Origin: Ananas comosus
Lineage: Eukaryota; Streptophyta; Magnoliopsida; Poales; Bromeliaceae
Assembly (NCBI RefSeq): GCF_001540865.1
Contig: NC_033634.1
Coordinates: 1,812,729-1,876,728 of the forward strand
Reading direction: 5' to 3'
Length of the DNA: 64,000 nt
Shown: positions 46,462 through 59,210 of the stretch, in pieces
Layout: each line of letters begins with the position of its first letter
Position numbering within the stretch: position 1 is the stretch's first letter
Notes under the pieces: generated by a model
What the model was told of the DNA's origin: nothing
The model's database searches: none
The model's input: the letters and a program-made list of their open reading frames with translations, nothing else
Position numbers and translations under genes: made by a program

Positions 46462-48200
46462 GCTTGTGAGTTAAATAAATCTTCATTTCCATTTTTTTTT
46501 TAACTTGATTCCTCGCAATGTGTAAAATCTGATCTCAAAGCTCAGCTGCCACACCTTTCTTTTGTGATTAATGTTGTAATTGTTGTAATTCTTGTTAACA
46601 AAGTATATGCTGTTTCAGCTTACAGGTGTATCATTTGTAAGCTGTAAATATTCAATTTATAGACTCAGTTGCTTCAATGTTGTCGATCGTTGATCTGAAT
46701 GTCCTATCATCCAAAACGAGTCTACTGCACAAAGATCTTAGAGCTATTGATAATACCCTCTCTCTCTCTCTCATGTTAAAAGGGAAAGAAAAAGAAATGC
46801 AGAATCCAAGGGCATGCATGTGTACTTGAGACCATGATAAAGCAACCAAGTCATGTGGTGCTCTTCAACATATTTGAAGCCCCCATGTGGATACCATGTG
46901 AAGTAACCATTTTTCTCTCCTCAAAGCCACCAATGTTTGAAGCAAAAGCTTTTGCTCTCTTACACCCATAAGCACTTTTCCAGGTCCTTCCAATTCTCTT
47001 TCCCCACCTCCCCAATTATGAGGGAGGGGGAAAAAAAAGAAATATAAGAAAAAAAAAAAAAAAAAAAGAGGAGCATAAATTAAATTCCCCTTCAATCCCA
47101 ACTACCTCACCCATAAAAGAAAGGCAAGAGCAAGTATCATTATTAGTTCACATCCCTTTAAACCCGTCATTAGTTGTTAAACAAGAACCAGTATTAGCAT
47201 GCCTATTCTCTCTTTGATTACATGTATCATCTTATAAATGGGTTCATCTTAGTACATAGCAAGTTCCATTATATGGTACTTCAATAAAATGTATACTTTT
47301 ATGAGGGGAAACTAATATATTGTATGCCTAAAACTTGGACTCTTTATATGTAGTATTATTGTGGCCTATGTTGGTCTTGCGCACCATGTGCTTGCATGTG
47401 GTATGTCTCCTTTGACAAGAGCCAAAAAGGGGTTCATTTTATTTTATTTTAAAAAAAATTCTAATTGAGTCTCCATTGTCCTCTTTCTAGTGGGTTCTTT
47501 TTTAAGTGCAAATCTATAAATTACATATATAAATAATGCAATACTAATTTACACTTCAATTACATAATAAATAAATAGACATTCTAATTTACACTTCATT
47601 CCCTTAAATTCCTCATGCAATTTGCTCAGAAAAGCATAATTCTCAATCCAAAGATTATTTTAACATATCAAGAGACTCTTCGCAAGCCCATGACGTGGAA
47701 AGTTGTTTTATGCTAAAAAAGGTTTTTCATAAAAAAATTTATTTTTCATATAAGAATTCAGAAAATAAAAACACTACTTTTTCATGACATTTGAAAAAAA
47801 AAAATCCTGAAAAACTATTATTCCAAGAAATCAAACAGACCAAAAAAAACCTTTTCAGCCAGAATACTTTTTACCCCTTATAATCAGTTTCCTGATAACT
47901 CATTCTACTTGCATGTTTAGTAGACAAATACCATAAAAATTCTTGTTAGAGAAAAAGAAAAATGTAGGGTGAAAATGAGAAGTGGACAAAGTATTGTGTC
48001 CTAAGTTGCAATAAGTCCACATGCCATGCTTTTAAGAAGCACCCACACCCACTATATTACTACTTCCCAAGAAGCCACTTTTCCACCACCACTCCAATAC
48101 AAGAAGAGGAATCCTTTTTCTTTTCTTTTCTTTTTTTTTTTTTTGGTTTGTGGGCAAATTCCTAGTTATTGCATTCCATATCACAACTCCACACACAACA
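46462..48200. other. spacer between the GNAT and bHLH genes
   Basis: No gene seen. It begins with the GNAT 3' UTR and later contains A/T homopolymer runs. The last 200 bp are the bHLH 5' leader, with a poly-T stretch at about 48122-48144. Confidence 0.5.
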
Positions 48201-48815
48201 ATGCAATTAGCTCCAAGCCTCAGCACCACCACATTCAAGCAAGCTTTTCTCAGGAGCATGCTCCAGGGCCTCAATGCAGCTGCCTCCTCATCCAACAACA
48301 TGAGCTTCGAGGCCCGAAAGCGCGCCGTAAAGCTCGCGGCGGACGTCGCCATGGCCTGCGCGAGAGGCCGCCGCGCGAAGTGGGCTCGAGCCCTCGTCGC
48401 CGACCTCTCCGCGAAGCATCAAAACAATGGTGCTCTCCTAAAGAGCATGCTCGGGGAGATGCATGAGAGGTTGGTTAGAGTAAATAACCAACATTGTTGC
48501 AGGATTCAAAGGAGTAAAAAGATACTGAGAAGGTCACATAGAATGTGTTCCACTGCAAGGAGGGAAAAAGTTTTGCATGCAAGTGTTGTGGCCAAAAGCA
48601 TGGTGAAGAGGAGGACCAAGATGTTAAAGAAGATTATACCAGGGGGGGAAGTGCTTAATGGGTTCTCTTTGTTAAATGAGGCTCTGGATTATGTCACCTC
48701 TCTCCAAGCACAAGTTGAGCTAATGAGGAGTCTTTTGAAGGCCACTGAAGAATCAAACTCAAATAGCAGGTACTTTTTGTTTTCCTTAGCTCCTTGTATA
48801 CACTTTGAAGGGTAA
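48201..48815 (+). CDS. IBH1-like atypical bHLH transcription regulator
   Basis: A protein of 204 residues if read as one exon from the ATG at 48201 (MQLAPSLSTTTFKQAFLRSM). The N-terminal half has the IBH1/IBL signature helix FEARKRAVKLAADVAMACAR followed by GRRAKWARAL. The C-terminal third has a helix-loop-helix: VVAKSMVKRRTKMLKKIIPG, then LLNEALDYVTSLQAQVELM. The basic region lacks the His-Glu-Arg DNA-contact pattern, so it is expected to act by dimerising with and blocking other bHLH factors (cell elongation and brassinosteroid response in the known family). An alternative end exists: donor GT at 48770 and acceptor at 49091 would replace YFLFSLAPCIHFEG with ASSKDQLKQREGS, stopping at 49134. 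The spliced tail looks more natural, but I cannot decide. Confidence 0.85.
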   Translation: MQLAPSLSTTTFKQAFLRSMLQGLNAAASSSNNMSFEARKRAVKLAADVAMACARGRRAKWARALVADLSAKHQNNGALLKSMLGEMHERLVRVNNQHCCRIQRSKKILRRSHRMCSTARREKVLHASVVAKSMVKRRTKMLKKIIPGGEVLNGFSLLNEALDYVTSLQAQVELMRSLLKATEESNSNSRYFLFSLAPCIHFEG

Positions 48816-49650
48816 AAATCTATGAGCAGTCCCTGTGTGATCCTAATATTTCTACTTGGCTCTCTATACTTTTCAATTAAATAGTTTAGTCTATAAACTT
48901 GCATATATATTATGTTCTTGTCTTAGCTTTTAAAAGTTTTAATCAAAGGATAAAATAGATTACTAAGGACTAAGTCGCTTTATTAGGATAAAAAATAGGG
49001 ACTATCCATACATTTCACTCTTTTTTATATATATTTTTTGGTATATGATGTTCTCTCTTAATCTCTTTCCTTGTGCAAGCATAACACATAGAGCAAGCTC
49101 AAAGGACCAGTTGAAACAAAGAGAGGGCTCCTAGTGATGGTTTGGGAAAGATGCTGGGATTAGGATGTGGCGAAAATTTTGGGTTATTTTGTTCTTGTAG
49201 CATCATAACTTTCGCGAAAGATTCGACGGAAAGTAAAGTTTGTAATCCTACTCTCTTTTCATTCATCTACTACATTGAGCAAGGAAAAACTAGTTCTACT
49301 GGACCTGTTCTGAGAAAATGAAAATATCAAAGAGTGATGCATATAGGCGTAATTGTTTCGAGTTCGGATCGGATCGAAGTCAACCTAAGTTTAAGCGAAC
49401 AGATTTGGCCCAACCAACTGATCAAAAACCGGAACCAGGTCGAACCGGACTATGTTGTATACTTGGACAGTGGTTGAGGTTAGCATATGTAAAAATTGTC
49501 TCTAAGCAGTGTATGGAGTTAGCCCCTATGGATTTCATACTTAGTTTCTTGCTTTAGCCTCAAATCTCTAGGGTTATTACTTACTTAATGGCTTAACAAA
49601 AGCACTTTTTTTACTCACTAACACACTCATAGCATAGCATGTGACTTTAC

Positions 49651-49734
49651 CAATCAAGCTGTGTTATGTACTCATCACCAATCAAGCTGAGTTATGTACT
49701 CATCACTAATCAAGCTGTGTTATGTACTCATCAC
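49651..49734. repeat. 28-bp minisatellite, three units
   Basis: Three head-to-tail copies of a 28-bp unit (49651-49678, 49679-49706 and 49707-49734) containing CAATCAAGCTGTGTTATG and ACTCATCAC, with two or so mismatches. It is non-coding, about 0.5 kb past the bHLH gene. Confidence 0.95.
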
Positions 49735-50860
49735 CAATACATTGCATGTTTCATTGTATTGAAACCTTCATCTCAGTTTTATAATAAAAGAGGGGGTAAA
49801 AAAACATTCGTATCACTTATGAGTGAATATATACTAAATACTGCATAAAACCATTCCTAATCCAAACAACTTCGCGGCCGCAGCCCAAACAACTTCTGAG
49901 TTATAAAATTCACAAAATCTAAAAGAATACTAAATCGATAATGCCCGATCCAATCAGCTAGAAACGATGATCCGAGTCTCGTTCTAGTTGGGGTTAGTCC
50001 CCTGGCCCAACAACCCAGCCCAACCTATTTGTGCCTTTTAAGTTTTATGGATATCATGGATCATGGTGGGTTTCACAAATTTCCATTAAAAAAAAAAGAG
50101 AATTTCTTTTCCATTTGTTAAGATCACAATTTCATCAAGAGTAAGATGGATTACCATTAAGCATAGTAATACCTAGCATATACCTAAATACGAAGGAAAA
50201 AAAATATCCTTTCAATTATGTATAAAACTTTATGAGGAAAAATTAGGTGGTGACACAAAATAGTATTGCTTAGCATAGTCACATATATTTGGCAATCTTT
50301 TGAAAATTTGGGAATAAGTTTCTGACTATGTATTTGTTCCTAAGTACCATTGAAAAAAGATAATACAAACATGTACTCCTTTTGGCAAAAGGGAATATGG
50401 ATTGGAAAATTTAGGCAAGTAATTAAAGAGGACAATTTGTTATTAGTGTCAAACCCACATACCTAACTCCACCAAATCCTCTATAAATGATCCAAAACAC
50501 TCCATTGCCACCTCACCAACTCCTTAACTAGATAGTTATCAAAATGCTATAAAATAAGAATTTACATCATAAAGAGAACTCAGAAATTATAAATGGGCAT
50601 CACAATAAAACACAATACCAAGTAATACTAAACTAGGAGCCTTCACAAACTATAGAAATTAAAAAGCAACCAAACCATGTACTAAGTAATACCAAAAAGG
50701 TATATAACATGATAAAGCCATGGATATCATATCAGCAACCAAAGGTGTATCCTAAGCTAAACAAGTTGAGCACACCAAGGATATACATCGATGAACCACG
50801 AAAACAAGCAAGTGAAATGAAAGGCATAAAATGAAACCCAAAATGCATAGGCCGAACCTA
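49735..50860. other. spacer between the bHLH and tetraspanin genes
   Basis: No gene seen. It is AT-rich, and the right end is probably the 3' UTR of the minus-strand tetraspanin gene. Confidence 0.5.
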
Positions 50861-53029
50861 TTAATATTTGTATCCTGGGTACGAGTTGTCCCTCCGGTTG
50901 GTCCTGAATGTGTGGCAACCGAAGGAGTAGACTACGATGAGGAAGACAAGGAAGACAATGTTCACGATGGCGATCTTCTTCCAGTCATGCTTGAGGTTCG
51001 CAAGCACGCCCGCCTTGCAGGATTGGCAGTCGTAGCAGAGCATGCTTTGATCGTTCGACCACGTATTGCAGTCAGGGTCATCGGAAGAATTAAAGCCGGC
51101 TGGTTTGACCCAAACCGTCTCGCTCGCATAGGTGAAGTTGCATGCAGTGGGAGGTTTACAGCACCCGGACTATATCAAAATTTAAGATAAAAAAGAAATT
51201 AGAAAGCTAAGGTATAGAAAGTATGAATGAAGTGATATGAAGAGATGTGGTATTTAATTGATGTGAATGATGATAGTTTGCCAAATAATCAATGTAATTT
51301 GTATCTGAGATCACATATGAAAAATGATTTGAATTAGTTTGAGGGCAAATACATTTGATATTAGCAAAGCTAAAACATGATTTCTATCGAATATTTAAAC
51401 CACTTACAAAGAGTTGTTTTGGTTTAGACCAGGTCTCTGATGAAAAATTTGCAATTATCCCTGTAATTTAAAATTTTAATACAAATGGATTTGCGCCCAT
51501 GGAAATGCATAAAGAATACAAATATAGATAGAAGTCAACTTTTGTGATATTAAAGAAAGGCCAACATGCTATCAACAAAGCAAACAAAGAAGAGAAGCAA
51601 TCATATCTTAATTAGTATTAGAAGAAGGGCCCAAGTAGATGGATGATTAAATTAAGCTACAAATACACTATTTTATAACTCCTAGTGGATGCAATTAAAG
51701 CAGATTCTCTACAGTTCAAAACAAATTTTTTTAAAAAAAAAATTATTAAATGATTAAATGTATATAATTTCTATCCTAACAATGCCAAAGGTGTCCTAAC
51801 CAATCTAGATATCCTGAATAATATATAAAATTATTGATGCAATAGTGACAATAAGATCACCTGACTCTTTGACATTGTCAAAGCTACAGAAATCTGCAGG
51901 TCAGAAGAAGCATTTATGTGGTTGAGAAAGACAAGAGAAAGGGTTCAAGTAATATGAACAAATCCATCTACATCTTTAAATCCTCAAACATCTCTATAAA
52001 AATATTTACTTTAGATGCATTTAAAGTGAATTTATTAACCAGATATCATCTGAATGAGGCCATATGCAGAAGAATTAGATATTAAACAATCCGCTAAATT
52101 CTCTCTGGAACAACAAAAACCCAACTACACAATTCGGATTTTTCGATAATCGATCTAACCAAACAAACTCAATAGGCAACAAAGTTAGGAAAAACCCTAA
52201 AAATTTCACCAAATAAACAAAAACCAAATTCAAAAAAGAAAAAAAAAAGATTTTTCGCCGACCCATAAAACGAAATTACCTGAAGATTGTATAAGACGAA
52301 CACAAAAACCCTAAAAATTTCGCCCCAAAAAAAAAAAAAAAAAAAAAGAAAAAAAAAAGAAGAAGGGGAATGAGAGGTGGGTGTCCAAATTGGCTTCTAC
52401 TCTGTGTTCCCCTTACNAACCAAGTAAAAGTTTCGCCAAAAAACAAAAACCCAATACCAAAAAACAATTTTTTCAACGAGAAATGAATGAAATCGAACCA
52501 AATGCAAATGAAATCGAGCAAATTCTACCTGAATTGGCGAGAGATTGCTGTTGATGAAGTCGTTGAGCGTCTGGTTCTTCTCCTGCAGGCTCTGGCACAC
52601 CTTCCCGTCCTGGAGACAGCTCCTGATCCTTCTCCAGTTGTTGTCATTATCCACCCTCCGCTGGAGCCAATGCGAGTAGTCGCCGAGCCGATACTCCTTG
52701 TACCCTCTCCCGGAGACGACCGACCCCGCGCCCTTGTTGGTAACGACGAAGGCGAACACGGTGAAGCAGAAGAGGAGGAGGATGAGCACGAACATGACGA
52801 GGAGGTAGATCCAGAGGAGGCAGTTGTTGCGGCAGCATGCCCCGGCGATCCCGGCGATGGAGACGAGGAGGATGAAGACCCCGAGAGCGATCACCGGGCG
52901 CTGTAGGAACCGCTCGCAATCCGTGGACCCGCGGTGACTCAGCCATATCCCAGCCCCGATGATCGGGATCGACAGTAGCAGCGTCGCCACGTTCAGCGCC
53001 CCAAGCACGGCTCCGCTCGCGCGCGGCAT
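50861..53029 (-). CDS. tetraspanin
   Basis: Plant tetraspanin (TET family), a four-pass plasma-membrane organiser. Two exons on the minus strand, 53029-52529 and 51169-50861, join in phase 0 to give 269 residues. TM1 is GALNVATLLLSIPIIGAGIW, TM2 is PVIALGVFILLVSIAGIAGA and TM3 is LWIYLLVMFVLILLLFCFTV. The large extracellular loop holds the plant signature GCCKPP (about residues 169-174), which spans the exon junction region, and further cysteines. TM4 is IAIVNIVFLVFLIVVYSFGC. The short cytosolic tail ends NSYPGYKY. Cys-Cys pairs near TM2 (ACCRNNC) suit palmitoylation. The 1.36-kb intron contains an N at 52416. The sequence resembles the TET7/8/9 group from memory, but subtype is not assigned. 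Confidence 0.93.
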
Positions 53030-53152
53030 CGTCGCAACAGAGAAAACCCTAGAGAGAGAGAGAGAGAGAAACCCAAGAGAAGGAGAGCGAGAGGAAACCC
53101 TAGAGGGGGAGGGAGAGGGAGAGGGAGTAGTTAATGGAGAAGGAGATCGAAA

Positions 53153-53163
53153 TGTATATATAC
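53153..53163 (-). promoter_or_regulatory. TATA box of the tetraspanin gene
   Basis: The minus strand reads GTATATATACA at about 53153-53163, roughly 125 bp upstream of the ATG. The GA-rich plus-strand stretch at 53045-53130 (CT-rich on the coding strand) would be the leader. Confidence 0.55.
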
Positions 53164-53562
53164 AGGAGGGAAACGAAAAGATATACGGTTTTGTAATTTA
53201 AAAATCTAGTATCTTATACGGCGTATGCGACGGGAGCGTATATACGCTTCAAATTACGCCGTATAGCGCTGGAGACGAGAGGGTATTTTAGTCCAAGTAA
53301 TTTAAGAGGCACGAACGTACACGGAGTGTCAAAAAAAAAAATTTATTAAATATTAGACAAATGATATTAAGAATTATAAAATTTTAAAACTAATATACCT
53401 GGTTAAATATTTTTTAATTTATTCACTGAATTTAAACAAAAATATATTTTTTACCCATGATTCTTTCCTATGGAGATGAAGTATGAGGGGCAAAATTGTC
53501 AAAACGCTCGAGTGTCGGGACACGAGCTCGTGACCGTTGAAGCGTTGACTCCGTTTAAGTTT

Positions 53563-53856
53563 GGTAAAAATGCATGGAGGCCACCTCAACTATATGATAT
53601 TTAGAAATAGAGTCCTCAACTTTTATGTTTTTTTTTTGTGGAGACTTTTGTAACTTTTAATTATTTTTCAAATTAAAAAATTTTATAAAATATTAGAGAT
53701 TTTTTCATATTTATTCATTTTTTTATTAGATTTAATAAATTTTTTAAGAAGTTAAGAAAAGAATTAGAAGTTGAAGAAGTCTTAATTCAAAAAAAAAATG
53801 TTGAGACGGCGATTTCAAAATTCTTTATAGTTGAGGGGGCCCCATACGTTTTCACC
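53563..53856. mobile_element. TIR MITE (294 bp), family 3
   Basis: The left end GGTAAAAATGCATGGAGG with CACCTCAACTATA pairs imperfectly with a right end whose complement begins GGTGAAAACGTATGGGG with CCCTCAACTATA. The interior is AT-rich and non-coding. Related fragments occur at about 20100-20150 and 16545-16590 (both carry CATAGTTGA or CATATAGTTGAGAGGG). No target duplication could be read. Confidence 0.75.
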
Positions 53857-56328
53857 ATTTGAACTTCGAAATATTTTTGGGGGCGAATAAATAAATAATC
53901 TCCGGATAGCGACGCATGCGGACACGTCGCTAGGCTATCTCAGCCGTCCAATCAGCATAATCAGTGGGTCCTTGGACGGTGGATCGTGCGCGTCTCTGTG
54001 CGCGCACGCGATTACTACTAACTCTGTTTTTGGCTAAAAAATGTTGTTTGCATTTTCTTTTTTTTGCTTTTTTTTCCACATTATTTTTTGGTGAAAAAAA
54101 GTCTCCCTTAAAAAATCACTAAATTACAATAATATCTTACCGACCATTTTTTTTAAAAAAAAATTACCCTTCTTTATTATATATTTAATCAGATAAGTAA
54201 AATATATAAATTTTTTATACACATTACATGATCACAAAATATTTTCGATCATTATATATTTTACGCTCATCGAATCATTTTTTGCAAAAAATAATAGATA
54301 GCGCAATATGAACACTATTTTTTTATGTGATGAAGTAAATGGATATTATTTTTAAGGGACAACTTAATTAAAATGTATCCATTTGGTTCACTTAAATTGT
54401 TATGTATTAAATGCTCTCAAAGACTCATAATATGAGCTTAACCCTCAAAAATTAAATATTATGAGCTATATATTTATTATATTTTGGACGTTACGTATAC
54501 AATTTATTTGACTAAGCTATAATAAATGCTATTAAAGGCGAAGGACTTTAGTTCCATACGTTACATCTCCTCTATATTCTACTTTTTGTTGACCTTGCCT
54601 TAATTTTTTTTTTTTTTTTCATACAAAATTTGACGAGTTCAAACTAGGAATAAATTAATAATGAGATGTATATTTAGTTTCAATTTATTCAAATGGTTTG
54701 CTTCAAGTTAAAGGATGGATACAGGACCTAAAATTCAAATTTAAAAAGTTATTCGTAACAATACATATGAAACATATTAAAATCGATTAGGTATTAAACG
54801 ACTCGTTAAATGGCGCCTGAGAGTTTAAAATTTTGTTTTTTATAAAATATTATATCCCAAAGGCTAATATGGTAAAAATTAAAATGATTCAGAAATATAT
54901 TTTTAAAATTTGGTTGTTGACAAATTCGTTCCTTGCTAATTAAAAAAATAATTTAAAAAATCTCTCCAAACGCTATGTGTAGTTTCTCTATTCCTTCGTT
55001 TTGATCTTACTCTGTTTCCAATGTTTAATTAGAAAAATGAGAAACATATGGGGAAATTTTTGACTTGGTTAGCAATTCACACTATAGTATATATGTACTA
55101 AATAATTGTCACACCTAAACTTTTAAGCAATCGTTTGTTTCCAACTTTGGGCCCATCCCACCTAATCTCATTTATTTTAGTTTTTTTATGTCCAATGAAT
55201 CACAGCATTTTCTTAATTTGTTTTCCGCTTTTTATCAGAATTTTAGATTTTTATTTTGATAAAACTTTACTTGTTTTAATAAATAATATAACTTTTGTAG
55301 ACGCACTGAGCGCTTGAGTTTTAATAAATAAATACCGTGGGAATGTAATATCGTACAAATTAGTTCCTTAAACCTTTTTTCTACACTATTTTTTTCTTTT
55401 TTTTTTGCATTCGAAGCAATGCTACGAAGTAATGTGGAAAATTCCGATTTTCATTTGCACTAATTCTTGATGTAATGAGCGAGGAATCTTCTTAATTTGT
55501 ATCGGAAGCCTCCAAAGAGGGTGTTGATTTGCTGCAGCGGGTGCTCAATTTTGGATCTTTTTAAAAAAATTGTTTGAAATTTGGTTCATCTAGAGACAAT
55601 TAGCTCAGGTTTGAAAATAAACAATTATTTTACAATCTAATCTTTTAATTTGTTTGATTTAGATAAACTAAACGTAAAGGCTACATAGAGCTATTTGCTT
55701 GCACATCTGGTGCTCGACAAATTTTCTCTCTACAACAAAATTAAAAGGTTTATAAAAGCTTTTACTCTTCAGGGCTCTGTATCTTATCTTCGGAGCTTAA
55801 AATCTCATTTTCAGCTATCTTTCAAAGTAGAGTTTCGACACTCTTATGTACGCCAAATGCTCTATCGATCGGAGATAGTTCCAGCTGAAAGAAAAAGCAA
55901 AAGCTGAGCTACGCAGACACTTAAATCTGAATATATTTCGTGTTTTGCATGATATTACTGTAGGTTTGTGGGCCTCCAATGGACCAAATGGGCCTGGTCT
56001 AATTTAATATCTGGGCCTTCTTGGGCCAAATATTGAAGATTACACTATTTATTGGATCCATGGTGTATTTTTGAACATTCTGAGTACCCATAATATATAT
56101 ATATAAAAAAAGGGAAAAAAAAAAGAGAAAAGATCACTCTCAATTCTTGATAAGAGCATAAATGCATTAAAATTAAGGAAAGGGACATTGCACACTCATG
56201 TGAGGGTGTGCATTATCTTATTGTACACTTCACATCAGCATTATACTTGTGATGTTGAAATAAAATTTTGAAAGAAAAAAAAGTGATGCAAAATACTGAA
56301 ATATTCAGAGCATATTCTTTCTTTTAGG

Positions 56329-56776
56329 GATGTCAATGGGTAAGGATATTCGAAATTTTATCCAAATTCGAATCCGAATCCGAATCCGAACGGAGCAAAT
56401 TTATTCGATGCTAAATGATTATAGTTTCGAATATGGATATCAAAAATAAAATTCCGATGGATATGAATACATATATGAATTTTGACTGTACTTGATTTGA
56501 ACCCGAATCGGGCCCGAATCCGATTCGAATCTGAATTTGTTTTACATTATATATAATATGTATATAAAAATTTAATGTTATATTTGAATTTGTATTTTAA
56601 AATTTTAAATTTAATATAATATATTTTGAAATATTGAAAAGAGAAATAATTATTTCGGGTTCGGGTTTGAATATGGATTTTTAAAATCCGTCGAGTTCGG
56701 GATTCGGGTTCGGAGTCGGGTTCGGGTTTGGATTTTTAAAAATCCGCTCCGAATCCGACCCGTTGACATCCCTACT
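56329..56776. mobile_element. TIR MITE with GGGATGTCAATGGG ends
   Basis: The left end GGGATGTCAATGGGT and the right end ACCCGTTGACATCCC match as inverted repeats at 14 of 15 bases. Arms are extended by repeats of TCCGAA/TTCGGG, so the copy can fold almost fully. Length is 448 bp, non-coding. The ends resemble hAT-type MITEs, but I could not read a clear 8-bp duplication. Confidence 0.85.
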
Positions 56777-57073
56777 TTCTTTATCTCCCCTCTAATTAGT
56801 TTGCTGATCTTAACGGGCTAGGCCTGATCTAATCAAACATGAACCGAACCTGACTTGATAAACAAAAAAAAAAAAAAAAAAAAAACATATATTCGCATTT
56901 TTGGCGTCTAGGCCTTTTGCTCAGTCCAAGTCAAACAACTTCTGGCTAAGCAATTTCAGGTTCAAATTTTTTTAAAAAAATATCTTATTTATTAAGATAA
57001 TTATTTATAATGTATTTAAAAAATTACTTTTTGGGATTAAATATATGTGTATCATTCTAAATTTAAAAATAAC

Positions 57074-57305
57074 TCATGTAGCTTTGTTGTGCGAGTGGTC
57101 CGAGCACCTTTGATCCAAATTTCGTGTTTCATTTTTCTTTTTCCTGTTCTCCTCTTAATGTTCTTGCTATCTTAATCTTTCCTTCTGTTTTCTTTTCTTT
57201 TCTCCGGAGGCCCCAGCTGCTTCCCCCTGTATCGCTTAGCTCATTTCTCCTTAATGAATGAATCAGGTAGTTTGGTATTTATTTCTCAAAAAAAAAAATC
57301 ATGTA
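57074..57305 (+). mobile_element. probable SINE with 7-bp target duplication
   Basis: TCATGTA occurs at 57074-57080 and 57299-57305. Between them is a 218-bp body with a tRNA-like head (GTTGTGCGAGTGGTCCGAGC, then TTTGATCCAAAT in the B-box position), a CT-rich middle, and an end TTTCTCAAAA in poly-A. The tail resembles that of the SINE at 5786. The short duplication makes this less certain. Confidence 0.6.
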
Positions 57306-58121
57306 TCTCTCTAAATTTTTAATTAATTTGTACCGTTCTAATTAAATGTTTATCAATTTTCGTTAAGTTTTTTTAGTTATCTCTCTTCTTTCTCTACTTT
57401 TTCTCTTTTTTTTTTTCTTTCCAAGCACGCCAATTACTCGAAATTAAATTCAATTTCTATTAGAGCAGAAAAATTATATTCTCGCAGAATATTCTCTTCT
57501 CGATTTAGAGTAATTTGAAATTAAATGGAAAAAAAAAATAAACATAATTTGATAGAGATGCTTCTATCAATTGTGTTATTTTCTTCAGCAAATTAGATTA
57601 AAAGCTAAGGTGACTGATTAAAGAATGATAAGAGAAGAACAGAGAGAATATAATTTTAAAAATAATTATTTGAAAGGTATTTTTATAAGGTGTACAAGTT
57701 TAGAAAGATATAGATTACTTTAAAATTTAAAAGAAATAATATGATTTATTTTAAATTATATTTATTTATTTATTTGGCTCTTATTTCTTATTGTTTTAGT
57801 AAAATATTTATTTTTACCGTACGCCACTGAAATCACGGGCCACGGCAATAACAATGCAAACAAAACGTGATTCCATGTTTCATAAATAAATATAAACCGC
57901 GAGCAATCAAAAAGCTAAACCAATTATACTCTCAAAAAAGATTAATTAATTATAATATATATTTTTACTAATAAGCATGTTTTTTTGGGTTTAGAGCATT
58001 AAACAACGTGGTTAAGAGTTGATTCATTATAATTGACGCAGCAATTATATATCCTATTTAGTGCTCGAGTATTCCTAATACAAATACTGTTAAAAATTAT
58101 GAAATTTAGTTTTCAAATATA

Positions 58122-58158
<37 letters not shown>

Positions 58159-58219
58159 CCATTTAATTTATTGAAAAATCTAAGTGGTATACTGGTATAT
58201 GGAGGTGTTAAATTAATTG

Positions 58220-58625
58220 GGTTAATTTCATATAGATTCCTGCAAACGTAGCAAATTATAAATATATCCCTATCAAGTTCAACTTTTATATATTGTCGCT
58301 ACAAAATTTCTAATATTTTCAAATATGTCTCCATGATTTATTATCGTTAAAATATTATCTACTTTATAAATAAAATAATTTTTTTGCTATCACAAATATG
58401 TCCTTTCAAAAATCTCAACGGTTAATTAAATAGGAGTAAAAATGTCAATTCATCTCATTAACTAACTAGGATTAAGTCTTTAACTATAGTTAACTAAATT
58501 TTTCTAATGACAATGACATATTTGAAAATATCAGAACTTTTGTAAAAATAATAAATAAAAATTGAACTATATAGAAATATATTTGTAATTTATTATGTTT
58601 GTAGGGATTTATATGAAATTAACGC
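58220..58625. mobile_element. MITE family 2, copy d, with 11-bp target duplication
   Basis: Flanked on both sides by TAAATTAATTG (58209-58219 and 58626-58636). The left end is GGTTAATTTCATATAGATTC and the right end ends TATATGAAATTAACGC. A duplication of 9-11 bp points to a Mutator-like origin for this family too. Confidence 0.85.
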
Positions 58626-59014
58626 TAAATTAATTGTTGGAGGTGGTCACATGCCACTACTTTTTGGTCATTTATTAGCAATAGGATAAGGATTCCAAGA
58701 TCATAAAGGTCGATGGAGATTGTTTATATTTATATATTTAACTTTAGTTAACAAAATTACCAAACTATTCAATGATGTAATTGAACATAGCTACCTAAAA
58801 TTGGATAATAAAATAGTTTTTAGGTGTTGTGGATAATATATGCTAGAGAAACGCCAATCAATTTTGTATTTGGCCGCAAGTCGATAAACTTTCTGAGATT
58901 TGAATGCCGGCCCATTATCTGAGATTACACGATTCGAAATTCTGAACCTGTAAATGATGTGATGTTCAAAGAAGCTAACAATATTATCAACTTTGACTTC
59001 TGTTAACGATATGG

Positions 59015-59210
59015 AGAAGTTGAAAAAATGATGGAGAAGTGGAGTGGTGGAGAAAATGGTGGAGAAGTATGGAGAAGTGAAGAAAATGGTGGAGAAGTGG
59101 AGTGAGTGATGGAGAAGGGCGGGAATGGTGAGAAAGTGGAGGGAATGGTCGAGAGAGTGGTAGAAATGGAGGGAAAAGTAGGAGATAGTGGAGGAGTGAA
59201 TTCAGGGAAG
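59015..59210. repeat. GGAGAAGTGGAG minisatellite
   Basis: About 200 bp of degenerate tandem units built from TGGAGAAG, TGGAGAAAATGG and GAGTGG. It is strongly purine-biased on the plus strand, with no frame worth calling. Confidence 0.85.

Larger units (their letters stand above)
53857..58208. other. gene-free spacer with scattered elements
   Basis: No supportable gene. Open frames are short and AT-rich. A slightly more GC-rich segment at about 53900-54010 (CGCACGCG) may be an old promoter fragment. It contains the TIR element at 56329-56776, a SINE at 57081-57298, poly-A runs and a TA tract ending about 58157. Confidence 0.55.

Noticed and set aside
49651..49734. Regularly spaced repeats suggestive of a CRISPR array
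   Set aside because: Units are directly adjacent with no spacers, in a plant nuclear context; it is a minisatellite.
50831..51190. 119-codon plus-strand frame over tetraspanin exon 2
   Set aside because: Antisense shadow; the minus strand carries the GCCKPP and TM4 signatures.
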